From Earliella scabrosa (lineage: Eukaryota > Basidiomycota > Agaricomycetes > Polyporales > Polyporaceae), in NCBI GenBank assembly GCA_022605405.1, contig JABYQQ010000006.1, positions 2,542,001 through 2,606,000 on the forward strand: DNA of 64,000 nt. The letters run 5' to 3'. The notes below the pieces were generated by a model, which did not search any database, was not told where the DNA came from, and worked only from the letters and a program-made list of their open reading frames with translations. A program made the translations under genes and the position numbers. Position 1 is the stretch's first letter; every line of letters starts with the position of its first letter. Shown piece after piece: positions 1-10,755 of this stretch.

Positions 1-399
1 CGACGGAGGGAAGAAGAAGCGCGGGAGGAAGCGGAGTTTCTACAACTGTGGGAGGAGCAGGAGGCAGCGCTTCGAGAAGACGAGGCTGAGCGACAGGCCA
101 TGGCAGCGCAAGAGTGGGAGGAAGAGCAATTCCTCCGCTTCTTGGTGGAGCAAGAGACTACTCGGAAGGTCGCGGAGGTAGCACCTCGATCCAAGGAGCT
201 TGAGCGGCAGCTCATAGCGGCACAACGGTGGGAGGAAGAGCAGTATGCTGCGGCGGAGAGAAGGAGACAGGTGTACTTGAATGATCTCCAGAAACGTCGG
301 GAGGCGGCTAGGTGCAAGGTACTGGACGAAAGTCAGGCGAGTGAGGCGGAGGCGCTAGTACTTGGCGGTGTCAGCTCGGGGACGACGGTCGAAAATTAG
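1..399 (+). CDS. 3' end of a charged coiled-coil protein (partial)
   Basis: The open frame enters from the left edge and stops with TAG at 397-399. It is almost entirely Glu/Arg/Gln/Ala, with runs such as RRREEEAREEAE and EEEQFLRFLVEQE, so it should form a long helix or coiled coil. Composition and position match the second exon of the gene at 2375, so this is probably the C-terminal part of another CHC-family gene whose N-terminal Cys/His module lies outside the window. A hydrophobic patch (EALVLGG) just before the stop sits where family members carry their membrane helix. A GT near 365 could be a donor that extends the gene, so the exact end is uncertain. No enzyme motif is visible. Confidence 0.6.
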   Translation, partial: RRREEEAREEAEFLQLWEEQEAALREDEAERQAMAAQEWEEEQFLRFLVEQETTRKVAEVAPRSKELERQLIAAQRWEEEQYAAAERRRQVYLNDLQKRREAARCKVLDESQASEAEALVLGGVSSGTTVEN

Positions 400-1088
400 C
401 AGGTGCTGTTATGATGGAATGGTAGTAAGTTGGGTGCTGGTCCTGTCTACTACTAATATGTGTGCTTACCGTAGTGTTCCAGACCGACGATCAAAGGAGC
501 TCATTGTATGCGTCATGCTCGTAATGCTCGACTGTACAGAACCGATACCGGGGCCTCAAAATGGAGTTCTTGTGGAAGACTATGCCCTGGAATGTCAGTT
601 CGAGTTGAAGCTGGCTTACATAAACAGGCTCAGTGCGGTCGCACGTAGGGGGTCAGTCCACCACTGGTGAAGAGTGAATCTGCTTATTCTGCTGATTTAT
701 TGATCCTTAACGTGAGTTGTTGCCCTAACGTCGTACTGACCATCGTCAATTGACAGAGCAACTGTGACTGTCCATTTCCGTACTTGTATTCCCCGGGATA
801 TTACTTACCTTGACCGAGGAGGGCACTCGGGCTGCAGTCTTCGAGCTTTCGAGATCCGCGACGTCGAAGTGACATGCAATGCAACTAATAAGTATCTCCA
901 GGAGCGCTCTCTGTCCAAATTAAATCAATGTCAGAGATCCCGCCGATAGAGACAAGGAGCTTTCGACCATCAGTCGCGACATGTCTCACCGGTACAAAAC
1001 AAGACTCAGCCACCAGCTCTTCAACAAGACCCCCTCTCCCGCCCTCCCCATTCTCTCGCTTCCCCGCGTCCCTCTCCCACTCCGCCCC
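400..1088. other. intergenic, no convincing gene
   Basis: About 690 nt. A 102-codon open frame crosses 362-670 but has no recognisable domain. The last 90 nt before the next ATG are C/T-rich (CCCTCTCCC type), as expected for a basidiomycete core promoter and leader. Confidence 0.4.
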
Positions 1089-1755
1089 ATGCCCTCATCG
1101 CGCTGCGAAGCGACGACCGCGTGCCCCGCGCGCAAGCGTTGCCTATCCTACAGCACCCCGCGCTCCCGCTTCTGCGCTGCGCACACGCGCGAGTACCGCA
1201 CGCTCACCGAGGCCTACAACGCTGCCCACTACGACGTGAAGATGACGGGCAAATCTATCGCGCTCGCCCAGGAGATGTGCCCGGGGCCGCTCCCGGACCT
1301 CCCAGAGGTCGACTCGGCGACGAGCATGGTCGCCTGGTGGGTCATCTCCATTGACCGGGAGACGCACTATCGGAGGCTGCACAATCGGAAGTTCTTCCAG
1401 GGCCGTGCGTACTCTTCTCCCCCTTCTGAATTGTCCATGAAGCGCGTCCGTCGTCTGACGAGAGCGTGCAGGCGATGATCGACACAACCATCTCCTCGTC
1501 GAGTTGGCGGACAAGCGGCGGCGAGGTATCGCGCTCCTCCGGCTCTTCAGGGAACGCGGCTCCCGCATCTTGTCGGAGGAGAGGAGCAAGCTGTCCGACG
1601 TGCGCGCGGACGAGCTCACTGAGGCGTGGTGCTCGAACTGGATGAACGCGCGGGAGCAGTGGGCGGAACACTTGCGCAAATTCGGAGATCTGAGCGGGGA
1701 GGACGAGATCGCGGAACGGGTGGACGAGGAGATGGGGAGAGTGCTGGAGCTTTGA
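1089..1755 (+). CDS. CHC-family protein, soluble form (no membrane tail)
   Basis: Two exons, 1089-1404 and 1472-1755, joined by a 67-nt intron (GTGCGT to GTGCAG, phase 1, completing an Arg codon); about 199 aa. The N-terminus carries the family module: Cys6, then KRC, then SRFCAAHTREY. It is followed by a helical stretch with WWVISIDRETHYRR and the motif FFQG at the exon junction. Exon 2 is helical, rich in Arg/Glu, and ends near ERVDEEMGRVLEL with no hydrophobic segment. It is the closest relative of the gene at 3853 (YYLIAFDREIHWRR, ARVDEDIGG), and the intron lies at the same site. I do not recognise a named family. The Cys/His residues look suited to binding a metal, but this is untested. 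It could act as a soluble partner of the membrane-anchored members. Confidence 0.75.
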
Positions 1756-2374
1756 CCGCTGCTGGGTTATGTGTGCGTGCATCTTGTGAGTGCGAGGTCT
1801 CTGCTGTAGGAATGCGAGCGGTCGGGGGATGTGAGCCTCGAGAACGCCTCTAGAGTACATTGCTCGCGTGTTGGACGCGCTTGCTAGCCGACGACGTGCT
1901 GACTGTCGCTGTCGTTCGCCCCGTTAATTCCAAGTATCCGACGCTGAAGCTGCCACATGTACGTGATAACTGTTTGGCTTGTGCGAGAGAGCCCGCCAGA
2001 CCCGAACGGCCGCGACCATAACTCGCTGCGAAAATTGGCGCGACCACTCCATTCTTAGGCACCGTCGGATGCATTGAATATGACGCATGACTTGTGGACG
2101 TCGTCGTGGGCCACAACCCGAGGCGCAGATCGTTCCTCATCCCGGTACCGCAGCACACAGCCCATTCCGGCGCGAAGCTCGATCCTGCGAGATCGAATCC
2201 GATTATCATCCCATAGCAACATGCAGAACCGCAGACAGTCGCGCTCACCCCACGCCCAAGCAGCATGCTCTCTGAGCCCCGACCCAACGCACACGCACAC
2301 AAGCAGTGTCTGCCTCTCTTCCTCTGAACCCTCACGCTGCTTCTACCAACACCCGCCCCGACCCACGGTGAGCA
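1756..2374. other. intergenic and promoter region
   Basis: About 620 nt between two CHC genes. There is no coding signal beyond short frames. The region 2270-2374 is pyrimidine-rich and free of ATG close to the next start, consistent with a leader. Confidence 0.4.
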
Positions 2375-3563
2375 ATGGTGCAGCTCTACACATGTCAAGC
2401 ACGCCCCGTCGACGCGGTCGACCCGCACACGCGCTGCGGCGCCGACGTCTCTCCCAACACGCCGTTCTGCGCGGAGCACTATGAGGAGTACCGGACCTTG
2501 GCGGAGAGGGCGAGCGGCGCCAATGCCGAGATCGAAGAGCTGGACGAGCCCGTTGAGGACATGGCGCGGCGGGGGGCGGACGCGTATGGCGACTTGGGAG
2601 AGGTGGAGAGGGACGCGGAAGATGCGAGGAGATTCTTGCATGCGCTGGGAGAGCAGGTGGAAACGCGGGCCGTATTGAGTAGGCGGTTCTTCTCCGAACG
2701 TGAGTGTTGCAAGCCCTGGTCTTCGCATCGGTGTCTTGTGATGAGCGTACGAGCCGTAGCGTCCCGACAGCTGACTCCGTGGTGGTCTAGCGGAATATCG
2801 CGCTCAGAGCGACTTGACTATCTTGAACGAGAGGCGCATTGCCGTGTCCGGCTTTCTGCGGCGGCTTGAAGAGCGGGGTGCCGTCGTTGCCGCAGAGGAA
2901 CAGAGGCGAGCTGAGGAAGCACAGCGGAAGGCGGAGGAAGACGAACGACTGAGACAGGAGGAAGAGCGACAACGGCAGGAGGAAGAGCAACGACGCCAAG
3001 AGGAAGCTCGCTTGCATGAGGAGCAACGGCAGCGTGAAGAAGCTCGGCAGGCAGAGGAACGTCGACGGAGAGAGGAGGAAGAGGAAGCTGCGGAAAGGCG
3101 TCGCGTTGAAGAGGCGGAGAGGGAGGCTAGGGAGGCGCAACGGAAGGAGGAAGAGAGGGCCGCTGCCGAGAAACGGGCCAAGGAGTACAAGGAGGAGATC
3201 AAGCGGCGGAGAGAGCAGGAGAAGCGCAAAGAGGCTGAGGAGCGCAGACGGAAAGCCGAGAGAGGCAGTCAGGTGCGACCCGGGGCGCAGACCAAGGTCG
3301 CTGGCGGAGGCAACGGAGGGGGCGGCCGGAGCGGGCTGGAGATAGCGGGCACGGTGCTCTTGGTGAGCGAACCTGTTTCGAGAGGGGGTCAAATTTCGAA
3401 AGCTCACCTCGTTGTCTCCACGAAGGTCGGCGTCATCGTTGGGGTCGCCCTGTTCTGCGGTGTCCGGAACAAGGAGGTCTTGAAACGGTGAGTATGGCGA
3501 CGGTAGATGTGTTCACAGTTGTACTCACTGTGATACGCCAGGCTCGCACGCAGTGTGCATTAG
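2375..3563 (+). CDS. CHC-family protein with long coiled coil and C-terminal membrane helix
   Basis: Exons 2375-2699, 2791-3362, 3426-3487 and probably 3542-3563; about 326 aa. The N-terminus shows the module TCQARP..HTRCGAD..FCAEHYEEYRTL, then a helix ending in RRFFSE at the phase-1 intron. Exon 2 is a very regular Glu/Arg/Gln coiled coil of about 130 residues (QEEEQRRQEEARLHEEQ and similar). A Gly-rich linker leads to IAGTVLL, and after a phase-0 intron the helix continues VGVIVGVALFCGV, giving one membrane segment of about 20 residues and a short basic tail (KEVLKR). If the last intron is not spliced, the protein stops at TGA 3489-3491. That TGA lies inside a perfect GTGAGT donor, with an acceptor 54 nt later, which is why I prefer the longer model. 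It is likely a tail-anchored protein. Function unknown. Confidence 0.72.
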
Positions 3564-3852
3564 TAGGTACCAGTTTTGCCCCTTCGGCCAGCGAGGCTTG
3601 TGTGACTGTCAGAGTCTGGACGACTGTCTTGAAGCGCAGACTCCTGTATCTACGTCGTACGGTTGCGATTACATTGGTCGTGGTATGCCATGCTGGCATA
3701 AGCAGTTGAACATTGACGAACGACAAAGCCGTCTGAAGGATCAAGGAGATCTACGTGAGTCATCGGCATGGTGGTGGATGGAGGTCAAGGAGGAGGTCGT
3801 GTACGGGCGTCTACATCTTCGCTCCTTGCCTCCTCCTCAGTACATCCCCGCC

Positions 3853-4538
3853 ATGCCCCAATGCGAGGTGACGGACAACGGGACGCGGTGCACGGCAGAC
3901 GGCAAGGTCTACAAGACCCACACGTTCTGCAAAGGCCACAAAGAAGACTACCGCGGATACATCCGCATGTACCAATGGGCGGCCGAGGACTTGCAGAAGA
4001 CCTCCGGCGCGATCGCAGTCTTCACCGCGCGTCTCCCGACGTTCGACACCCCAGAGCACCTCTCTGCCCCCGCGGACTTTCTCTTGTACTACCTCATCGC
4101 GTTCGACCGGGAGATTCACTGGCGCAGGAAGCACAACGACACGTTCTTTGCCGGAGGTGCGTTACCCCTTCCTCCCTGCTCCCCTCTCGACCGCGTTCGG
4201 GGGCCTGTCCGATGAGCCCGTGTCGACTCGCCGCTCTGCCGCCAGAGAACGAGCAGCACAAGCAGCGCCTTGCGCTGCTTGAGCAGAAGCGGAGGGACAA
4301 CGTTGCGCGCATGCGCAGGTTCCGCGCCCTCGAGGACGAGCTTGCGGCCAAGCAGCGCGAAATTCGAACGGCGGAGGAGACGGCCAAGTCGGAGGAGGAG
4401 AGGCGCATTAGCTGGACGAATCGGAGGCGCGTCTGGGAGGCCCATCTCAAGGAGCATTTCGGTCTCGAGCATGGGACGCCTGAGATGGCTGCGCGGGTAG
4501 ACGAGGACATTGGAGGGGAGGTTGCACCGGTGTCGTAG
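3853..4538 (+). CDS. CHC-family protein, soluble form
   Basis: Exons 3853-4156 and 4246-4538 (phase-1 intron, GTGCGT to GCCAG); about 198 aa. The module is Cys4, then GTRCTA, then HTFCKGHKEDYRGY. Helical residues follow, with LIAFDREIHWRRKHND and FFAGG at the splice junction. Exon 2 reads NEQHKQRLALLEQKRRDN and continues as a coiled coil to ARVDEDIGGEVAPVS. There is no membrane helix. It is a tandem paralogue of the gene at 1089: same length, same intron and same C-terminal signature. The 290 nt upstream hold no convincing gene. Role unknown; the pair may be soluble counterparts of the anchored members nearby. Confidence 0.77.
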
Positions 4539-5098
4539 CACCTCATCGAAGACACGGGAACAAACATCAGTGAGTCTGCTGAACAAGGTTCATTCCCGTT
4601 GTGCTGATTGTCGTGGGGAGTAGGCGACGTCGAGGGCCCTGGGCGAAAAATATATCATGTACAGCTTTAACACCAATGCCAGTTCCTAATACCGTCGCAG
4701 TTCACCCCACAACCGTCTGGTTTCCGGAACAGTAAGCCTCGTTATCACGATGCGACGGGAGTGCCTACTTGGTTGTGAGTCTTTATCGTATTGAACCCTG
4801 GGCGAGATAGTAAGCACGATTCATGTTCATTCTTCAAAACCTCCCATAGATCGCGACGGCGGACCTACGCGAGAAATACGCCGTGAATGCGCGAGATGCA
4901 CCTGTTCACTTATCTGCTGTCCGATAGACGATGGAAGTAGCCGTTGGACATCGCGAGTCTCGTGGTCTCCCAAAGGGAATAGTGCTGCGTGTGGAGAACG
5001 TGTAATCCTCTGGTATGTCGCATTCGATGAACTTGCTCCCGACCATCTGACTGACCCCGCTCCTCCTCAAGACCCCCCTAATCGTTACCCACTACCAG
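4539..5098. other. intergenic region
   Basis: About 560 nt with no supported gene. The stretch just before the next start (5060-5098) is C-rich, as in other promoters here. Confidence 0.4.
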
Positions 5099-6590
5099 AT
5101 GGTTCTCGAGCTTGCTTGTTTACCCGTCTCTTCTACTGCCGATGCGTCGACGCTGGCCAACTTTGGAAGGGAGGTGAAAGGACTGAACCTCAGTGTGTTG
5201 AACCCTGAGGAGTTCGAGGAGATCCAACGTCTGCTGTACAAGGCGAGTGAGATGTTAGAATGCTCCTAGATGGGTTTATTGATCCTGGCATACCAGCACG
5301 GCGCCCTACTCTTCCGTAACGTCGACCTCACCCCGGAGCAGCAGTATCAGTTGACGAAGGTGCGGCATCCCGTATCTATACCACGTGTCCATCTCTCCTC
5401 ATGCACAGCAGGCTTTCGACCCCACCTCCGAGCACTACGGCCACGGCAACAACAAGACCGAGAACGACAAGAAGTCCATCCTCAACCCCCTCCTCAAAAC
5501 GATCCCCCGCGTCCCACAAGTGCAGCTCATCGGGAACGGCACGCTCACAAACTACGAAGGCCTCGCCCACGTCGAGCTCCAGCACTCCCCCCACCGCAAC
5601 TTCCACAAGACCCACCTGTCGCCCGCGGAAGAGGCGCAAGGCTACACGCGCTTCTACCGCTGGCACATGGACGCGGCGCTGTACGACCTGTCCCCGCCCA
5701 AGGCGACCTCGCTGTACGCCGTGCGCGTGCCCGTAGGTCCGAGGCAGCGCGTGCGGTACGACGATGGGTCGGGGGACGAGCTTGAGGTCTCGCTGGGGAC
5801 GACGGCGTTCGTGGACGGGCGGATCATGTTCGCTGGGCTCCCGGAGGATTTGAAGAGCGTCGCCGTCAGGACGAAGGTACGGTACGCGCCGCACCCGTTC
5901 GTGTGGATGGCGCACGCGCGTGCGGTCTCGACGGGGCTCGGGCTGGTGTCCGAGGGGCTGGAGGTGCCGTATGCGGAGCTCCCGCCGTGGGAGGAGGTGA
6001 AGGTGAAGGTGCTGCCCATGGTGCGTACTTCGTGGTACGGGCTCGGAGGGCGGAGCTGAATATTAGATGGACGCGCGCAGCTGTGGAAGAACCCTGTGAC
6101 GGGCGAGCTGCACTTGCAGACCCACCCGTGCGCCGCGTGCGAGCTGCTCATCGATCCTCTCCCCGTGGGCGCGAGGCGCGAGGGTGCGCTTTACCCTGAT
6201 GGCGCGCACTTGACGGACCTCAAGGAGATCAGGGACCTGCTTTACAAGATGCAGCGTCCTGGGATTGCACCGCACGTGAGTCTGTTCCTGCGTCCTCATG
6301 CGTCGTCGCCGTAGGAGCTGACTGATCGATGCGCTCTCGTAGCTGATCTACGCTCATGACTGGTAAGTCCGTCATAGAGCTAGGGCCACACGAACACGAC
6401 GTCTGACGACGTGGTCCTTTGCACTGGCAGGCAGGAGAAGGACCTCATACTCTTCCACAACCGAGGGGTGATGCACACCGCCGTGGGCTCGTTCACGCCC
6501 GAGCAGGTCCGAGCATTCCACCAGTGCAACCTCGCTGCGTCTGACGACCCGGAGGGACCGAGCTCTGAGGACGTGAAGCGGTGGGCATGA
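5099..6590 (+). CDS. TauD/TfdA-type Fe(II)/2-oxoglutarate dioxygenase, xanthine dioxygenase-like
   Basis: Six exons: 5099-5242, 5297-5359, 5412-6020, 6081-6275, 6343-6362, 6431-6590; about 396 aa. Seen: LTPEQQYQLTK..AFDPTSEHYGHGN near the N-terminus; the iron motif HxD in YRWHMDAALYDLSPP (His154, Asp156); KVRYAPHPFVWM; LWKNPVTGELH; ALYPDGAHL; and a distal NRGVMHT (His359) followed by FHQCNLAASDDP. From family knowledge these are hallmarks of fungal TauD-like dioxygenases of the XanA/Xan1 group, which oxidise xanthine to uric acid using 2-oxoglutarate and O2. Substrate assignment is by resemblance only; another small-molecule substrate is possible. Intron 1 appears to use a GC donor (AAG|GCGAGT), which keeps the conserved reading frame. 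The gene stands alone, with no purine-pathway neighbour in the window. Likely cytosolic. Confidence 0.9.
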
Positions 6591-6885
6591 TTTGGCTTCG
6601 CTGCATAGCGTATCGTGTCCTCTTTTCTACGATGCATCCACTCGCTTGAGATCTCTCAGTGTCAGATCCGGTGTCGTTGAATTCCTATTTCGGTTAGTTG
6701 AACAACACGCACAAACATCGCTCAGGTTCAGCACCTCGGTGCGTTGCCCATGATCAGCTCAACTCAGGTCATAGATATTGAACAGGCGTCCGGAATGCGC
6801 ACTTGATATGGACTCTCAGGTACGGCGCATTTTGATTGCACGCCAGCTTGTAACTCACTGTTTTCCCCCCGACTACTAGTTGGCG

Positions 6886-7377
6886 ATGAGCTCGGATGCA
6901 AAAACCGCGCCATCGAACACAAAACCTGGGACATGTTCCCCGACAGGGCTGCGTACATGTCCGATGCAGGAGACTCGCTCAGCACAACCCGATGCGGTAG
7001 TTGTGGAACTACCCCCGACTCCGAGAACAAGCTCCGGAAATGTGCTGGCTGCTCTATCGCGCCGCACTGCAGCGAAGAGTGCCAAAAGAAGGCGACGGGC
7101 GTGGGCCTGCCTCAAGTAAGCATCGTGCGTATCACTTGCTCAGATAATTCGCTCACGGCCGTCGATTCTCATCAGGATGTACTGTCGCCAGACGAGCTCC
7201 TCCGGGAGCATCGCGCGCTGATAGCTGCCACCGAACCGGCAAGGACTGGCAGTACCGCCAGGTCGACGCGCTGATCCTTCACGGAGGCGTACGCAAAGCT
7301 GCTGCAGGACGTGCAGGCGGGATACGCTGAGGCGGCAGAGAGGGATCGGGCGGGTACAGTCGCGGAGCATGACGCGT
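6886..7377 (+). pseudogene. broken MYND zinc-finger gene
   Basis: Three pieces align with the two intact MYND genes downstream. These are a Cys-rich segment in frame from 6933 (CGSCGTT, RKCAGCSIAPHCSEECQKKA), an intron with GTAAGC near 7117 and CAG near 7176, and an exon-2 start reading CRQTSSSGS, which then stops. The frame shifts right after QKKA: the neighbouring frame holds AWACLK where intact copies have AWxxHK, and the zinc-binding His and last Cys are displaced. A further remnant near 7290-7370 (AKLLQDVQAGYAEAAERDRAG) resembles the middle of the intact proteins. A short protein could still be made (the 6933 frame stays open to 7274 across the intron), but a functional MYND finger could not. 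Confidence 0.7.
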
Positions 7378-7608
7378 GACAACCTATGACTGCCACGATT
7401 CTTCTGTGTGACTGCCAAACCTTCTGGTGGACGATCTGCTCCTCCAACTGCGCCCGCCATCGCTGGTCGGCGTGACCGACGGCAAACAGCTTCAAACATC
7501 GTGTCAACAACGCGCTGGGGCTTGGGGCATGTCGGTTCGCATTCTCTCTCCTAGTACCCACTCCCTCCGGATCTCTACAGCTCGTTCTACGCCTCAACCT
7601 CTCCGAAG

Positions 7609-8798
7609 ATGGATCCTGACCATGGCCCCGGTGCGGCCGAACCTGACGCAAACGCGGAAGAATCGACCGTTCGGGCTCTTCTACAGTCCGCGTCCACCAT
7701 CACCTTCGATGGGGCCTTGAGCGCCGACGCCCCCGACTTGAAGTGTCATGCCTGCAGCGCGTCCGAGTCCCCTGGCGGAGAAATCAGACTTCGGAGATGT
7801 TCTGGCTGCTCCATAGCCTTATACTGCAGCGAGAAGTGTCAGAAGAAGGCCTGGTCTGGACACAAGTACGTGCACCCATCTACATCTCTTCTGTCCGCAG
7901 ACTCGAATCTCTTACCCATCGGTGGTTATTCTCCCTTCCCGACAGGCTTCACTGCCGCCTGACGAGCGCTACCAAGCGTGATCACCGCGCGATCGCAAAA
8001 TACGCACAGGCCCGGAACTCACTCGCCCCAATCCCAATCACCAACGATATCTCGGACGTTCCAATCGCAGGCGCCGCCAGTTTTGCCAAGTTTTCCTCCA
8101 TGCATGGTTGGGCACTCCGTATGATGTGCTTGGCATCCCTCCACCTCAGCCACGACGGACGCGGTGCGGATCACTTTCGACACACTCCGTCTGTAATCCG
8201 GTTCCAGGTCTACCCGACGGGCAAGATCGCAGACTTGCCCGTCCGCGACAAACCGTGGAACGCATGGCAGATCCACTGCTACTTCTCCTCCACAGTGCAA
8301 GAAGTCCTCGCTGCCGGCGGACCCCTCGCGGAGGGCTGGCAAGAGACGTTGGCGATTCATGCCGAGGCTGTCGAAAAAGAACGGGCACAACTTGGAGATC
8401 GATACGTCGGGTCGCTCTTGGCCCTGTTCGACGTCGATACGACCAACATGACGGTGTCTAGACAGTATCCCATCGCAACGCTGCGCGACCCCGACGCTCT
8501 ACAAGACCCACGCGCTCGCGACGTGCTCCGGGACCTCCTCACGCTCTGCATGGGCTACATCAACCTCGGGATCCCGCTTCAGCAATACAGTGTGGACGAC
8601 CTTGTCGCGTATCCCGCCCGTATGATACAAGATGGGCGGGACTGGCGCTGGAAGCCCCTTGGGACGAAGGAGAAACCGTTCGATGACCTCTGGCGCGTGA
8701 TCTTCGAGGCCGACGCGACGTATCCTCTCACCTCGGGGGGTCGGAAGACGGACTTGCATCCCCTTGAGCTGATGGCGTTTGCATCGCGCTTGTGGTAA
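7609..8798 (+). CDS. MYND zinc-finger protein
   Basis: Exons 7609-7865 and 7946-8798, one 80-nt intron (phase 2) placed inside the finger; 369 aa. The MYND domain is complete at residues 46-89: C46-x2-C49, C64-x2-C67, C73-x3-C77, H85-x3-C89, with the typical YCSEKCQKKAW..HK. The last Cys is supplied by exon 2 (HK|LHC). MYND fingers usually bind proline-rich peptides of partner proteins. The rest (about 280 residues) is an agaricomycete-type C-terminal domain containing SMHGWALRMMCLASLHL, ERAQLGDRYVGSL, a YPIATLRDPDALQDP motif and a terminal LELMAFASRLW. I know no function for it, and no SET or other catalytic motif is visible. The tandem paralogue at 9293 shares all of this. Confidence 0.92.
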
Positions 8799-9292
8799 AA
8801 ACGGTGCGTGGCACGAACGTCGTGCTGTCTCGGGCTGACCGCCTTTCTAGTTGCCTCGTTGCGAAGGCCCTGATGATGTATCGAGCCTCAGGCCTCGATC
8901 CCTCTCATAGACTTAATCGCGACTTCGTGGATCGCGTCTGAATGCCCTTGTGACTGTACTTACTTGATGACTGCCAGTGTACCAACGAATGCGAACGATC
9001 CGTTTTGAGAGCGTTCAACATCCCCAAATATCACATCAAAGGATGTGTGTCCGGCAGCCTACATGTCACGGGTTGATATTGTCCTTTGTCAGTGAAACGT
9101 TTCACGAACATGTCATGCCCTCCAAAGTCCAAAAATCATGTCGAAGGCCTTGAGATTGGGAGGATGCGTGCCGTGCAAATGCCGTCATGAGGCGCCGATA
9201 CCAAATAGCGACAAACATGATGCCACGACAACGGTGACGAGCGCTTCGTTTTGAACCTCTCCCGCATCGCAAACTCGCAAACTCGTCAAAAT
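8799..9292. other. intergenic region between two MYND genes
   Basis: About 490 nt without a gene. It presumably holds the terminator of the upstream copy and the promoter of the next. I see no clear TATA box near 9293. Confidence 0.4.
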
Positions 9293-10399
9293 ATGGACGC
9301 TGGGCTTCCGTCTGACGTGCAAGCTGACGTACCGAGCAGCAATGCTTCTCAGAACTCTGGGCAAATTTCCCCAATAAATATGACGAACATGTTGAACACC
9401 TCGAAGTGTCATGCATGTGGCACGATGCCCGTCGGTGGACCAAAGCAACTTCGGAAATGCGCCGGTTGCTCAATAGCCTTGTATTGTGGCAAGGAATGTC
9501 AGAAGAATGCATGGCCTAGTCATAAGTATGTGCCTTCCCATCCCGACTCGTTCCTCTCCCAATGTGTGGCTCACTTGTGGGATCCCAGGCTTATCTGTCG
9601 CCAGACGAGCTCTACAAGGTCCTTTCATCGCGCGCTGGCCGAAGCCTCGAAGCCGCAAGACGGCCATGCCGAAGACATCATGGAAGTCCCAATCTCAGGT
9701 GTTGCCGGGTTCACCACGTTCCGGTCCATGCATGGCTGGGCCATCCGGACGATGAGCCTAGCGTGCTTGCATCTCATGCACGAAGGCCGTGGTGCAGAGT
9801 ACTTCCGACAGGCTCCCGTTGTGATGCTCTTCATGGTCTCCCCCGCGAAAAAAAATCCGCCGAACGTCCGGAGCAGACCATGGAACTCGTGGACGCTTCG
9901 CCATTGGCGCCACCGCCCGCTGCAAGAGTTCCTCGCCGAGGGCGGCACGCACGCGGAGAAGTGGCAGGAGGCACAGGACGGATACGCCGGCGAGATCGAA
10001 GAGGAGCGGGCCGCGCTGGGAGACCGCTACCTTGGCTCGCTCTCGGTGATGTTCTACGTCGAGGCGACGAACACGATGCTGATCACCCAGTACCCCGTCG
10101 CTGCGCTGCGCGACCCCGACGCTCTGCGGAGCCCGCACGCACGCGGTGCGCTGCAAGACCTTGTCCACCTCTGTCTTGGCTATGTGAATCGCGGGGTTCC
10201 GCTGCAGCGGTTCGGGTTGGACGACCCCTGGGCGTTTCCTGCTCGGATTGTGCGGCACTTGAGGGAGTGGTGCTGGTTGCCTCTTGGGACGAAGGAGCAG
10301 CCGTTCGACAATACCTGGCGAGAGATCTTTGACATTGTGGGTCGGAATTCGGACTTGCATCCTGTGGATCTGATGGAGTTTGCTTCGCGATTGTGGTAA
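9293..10399 (+). CDS. MYND zinc-finger protein, tandem paralogue
   Basis: Exons 9293-9525 and 9589-10399; the phase-2 intron of 63 nt sits at the same place as in the copy at 7609; 347 aa. MYND residues: C39-x2-C42, C56-x2-C59, C65-x3-C69, H77-x3-C81, with Cys81 coming from exon 2 (HK|LIC). The C-terminal domain matches the upstream copy: FRSMHGWAIRTMSLACLHLMHEGRG, ERAALGDRYLGSL, LRDPDAL and a final LMEFASRLW. The start ATG 9293 gives an N-terminus of similar length to the paralogue; an earlier in-frame TTG is ignored. It is likely a nuclear or cytoplasmic adaptor, with no more specific role visible. Confidence 0.92.
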   Translation: MDAGLPSDVQADVPSSNASQNSGQISPINMTNMLNTSKCHACGTMPVGGPKQLRKCAGCSIALYCGKECQKNAWPSHKYVPSHPDSFLSQCVAHLWDPRLICRQTSSTRSFHRALAEASKPQDGHAEDIMEVPISGVAGFTTFRSMHGWAIRTMSLACLHLMHEGRGAEYFRQAPVVMLFMVSPAKKNPPNVRSRPWNSWTLRHWRHRPLQEFLAEGGTHAEKWQEAQDGYAGEIEEERAALGDRYLGSLSVMFYVEATNTMLITQYPVAALRDPDALRSPHARGALQDLVHLCLGYVNRGVPLQRFGLDDPWAFPARIVRHLREWCWLPLGTKEQPFDNTWREIFDIVGRNSDLHPVDLMEFASRLW

Positions 10400-10755
10400 C
10401 CGGTGTCGATGTTGGGTACGTGAATTGAGACTCTCTTAGATCCTGAGCTGACATCGTCCAATCTCTCCGCCAGGCGTGTTCACTGTGACGATCCCGGTCG
10501 TCGACATACGTGTAGTACTAGCCTTTGACGTGTCCACTTCAACTACAAGCATTAATGGCTGTTTCTTGTGCTCGACTCGGACTGAGATTTGCGTCAATTG
10601 TACGGCTGGGCTCTGGCGAGGAACCTACTCTTCCTAATCCGTCGTTAACGTCACATGCAAGCTCAAACTTTACTGTGCATCGCCCATCTGTCGCAAAGCT
10701 CCCCCTCTCTTCCCCCAGCGACGACAACCGCTCCGGTCCACGCCTGCTTTGCTCA

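Noticed and set aside
1143..1860. Long minus-strand frames opposite the first CHC gene
   Set aside because: They are shadows of a GC-rich coding strand: no domain, no splice logic, and an Arg/Ser-biased composition.
1850..2728. 292-codon minus-strand frame
   Set aside because: It overlaps the start of a well-supported gene on the other strand, has low-information composition, and has no homologous frame in related units.
9562..10332. 256-codon plus-strand frame inside the second MYND gene
   Set aside because: It is an alternative frame of exon 2; the MYND gene frame is conserved with its paralogue, this one is not.
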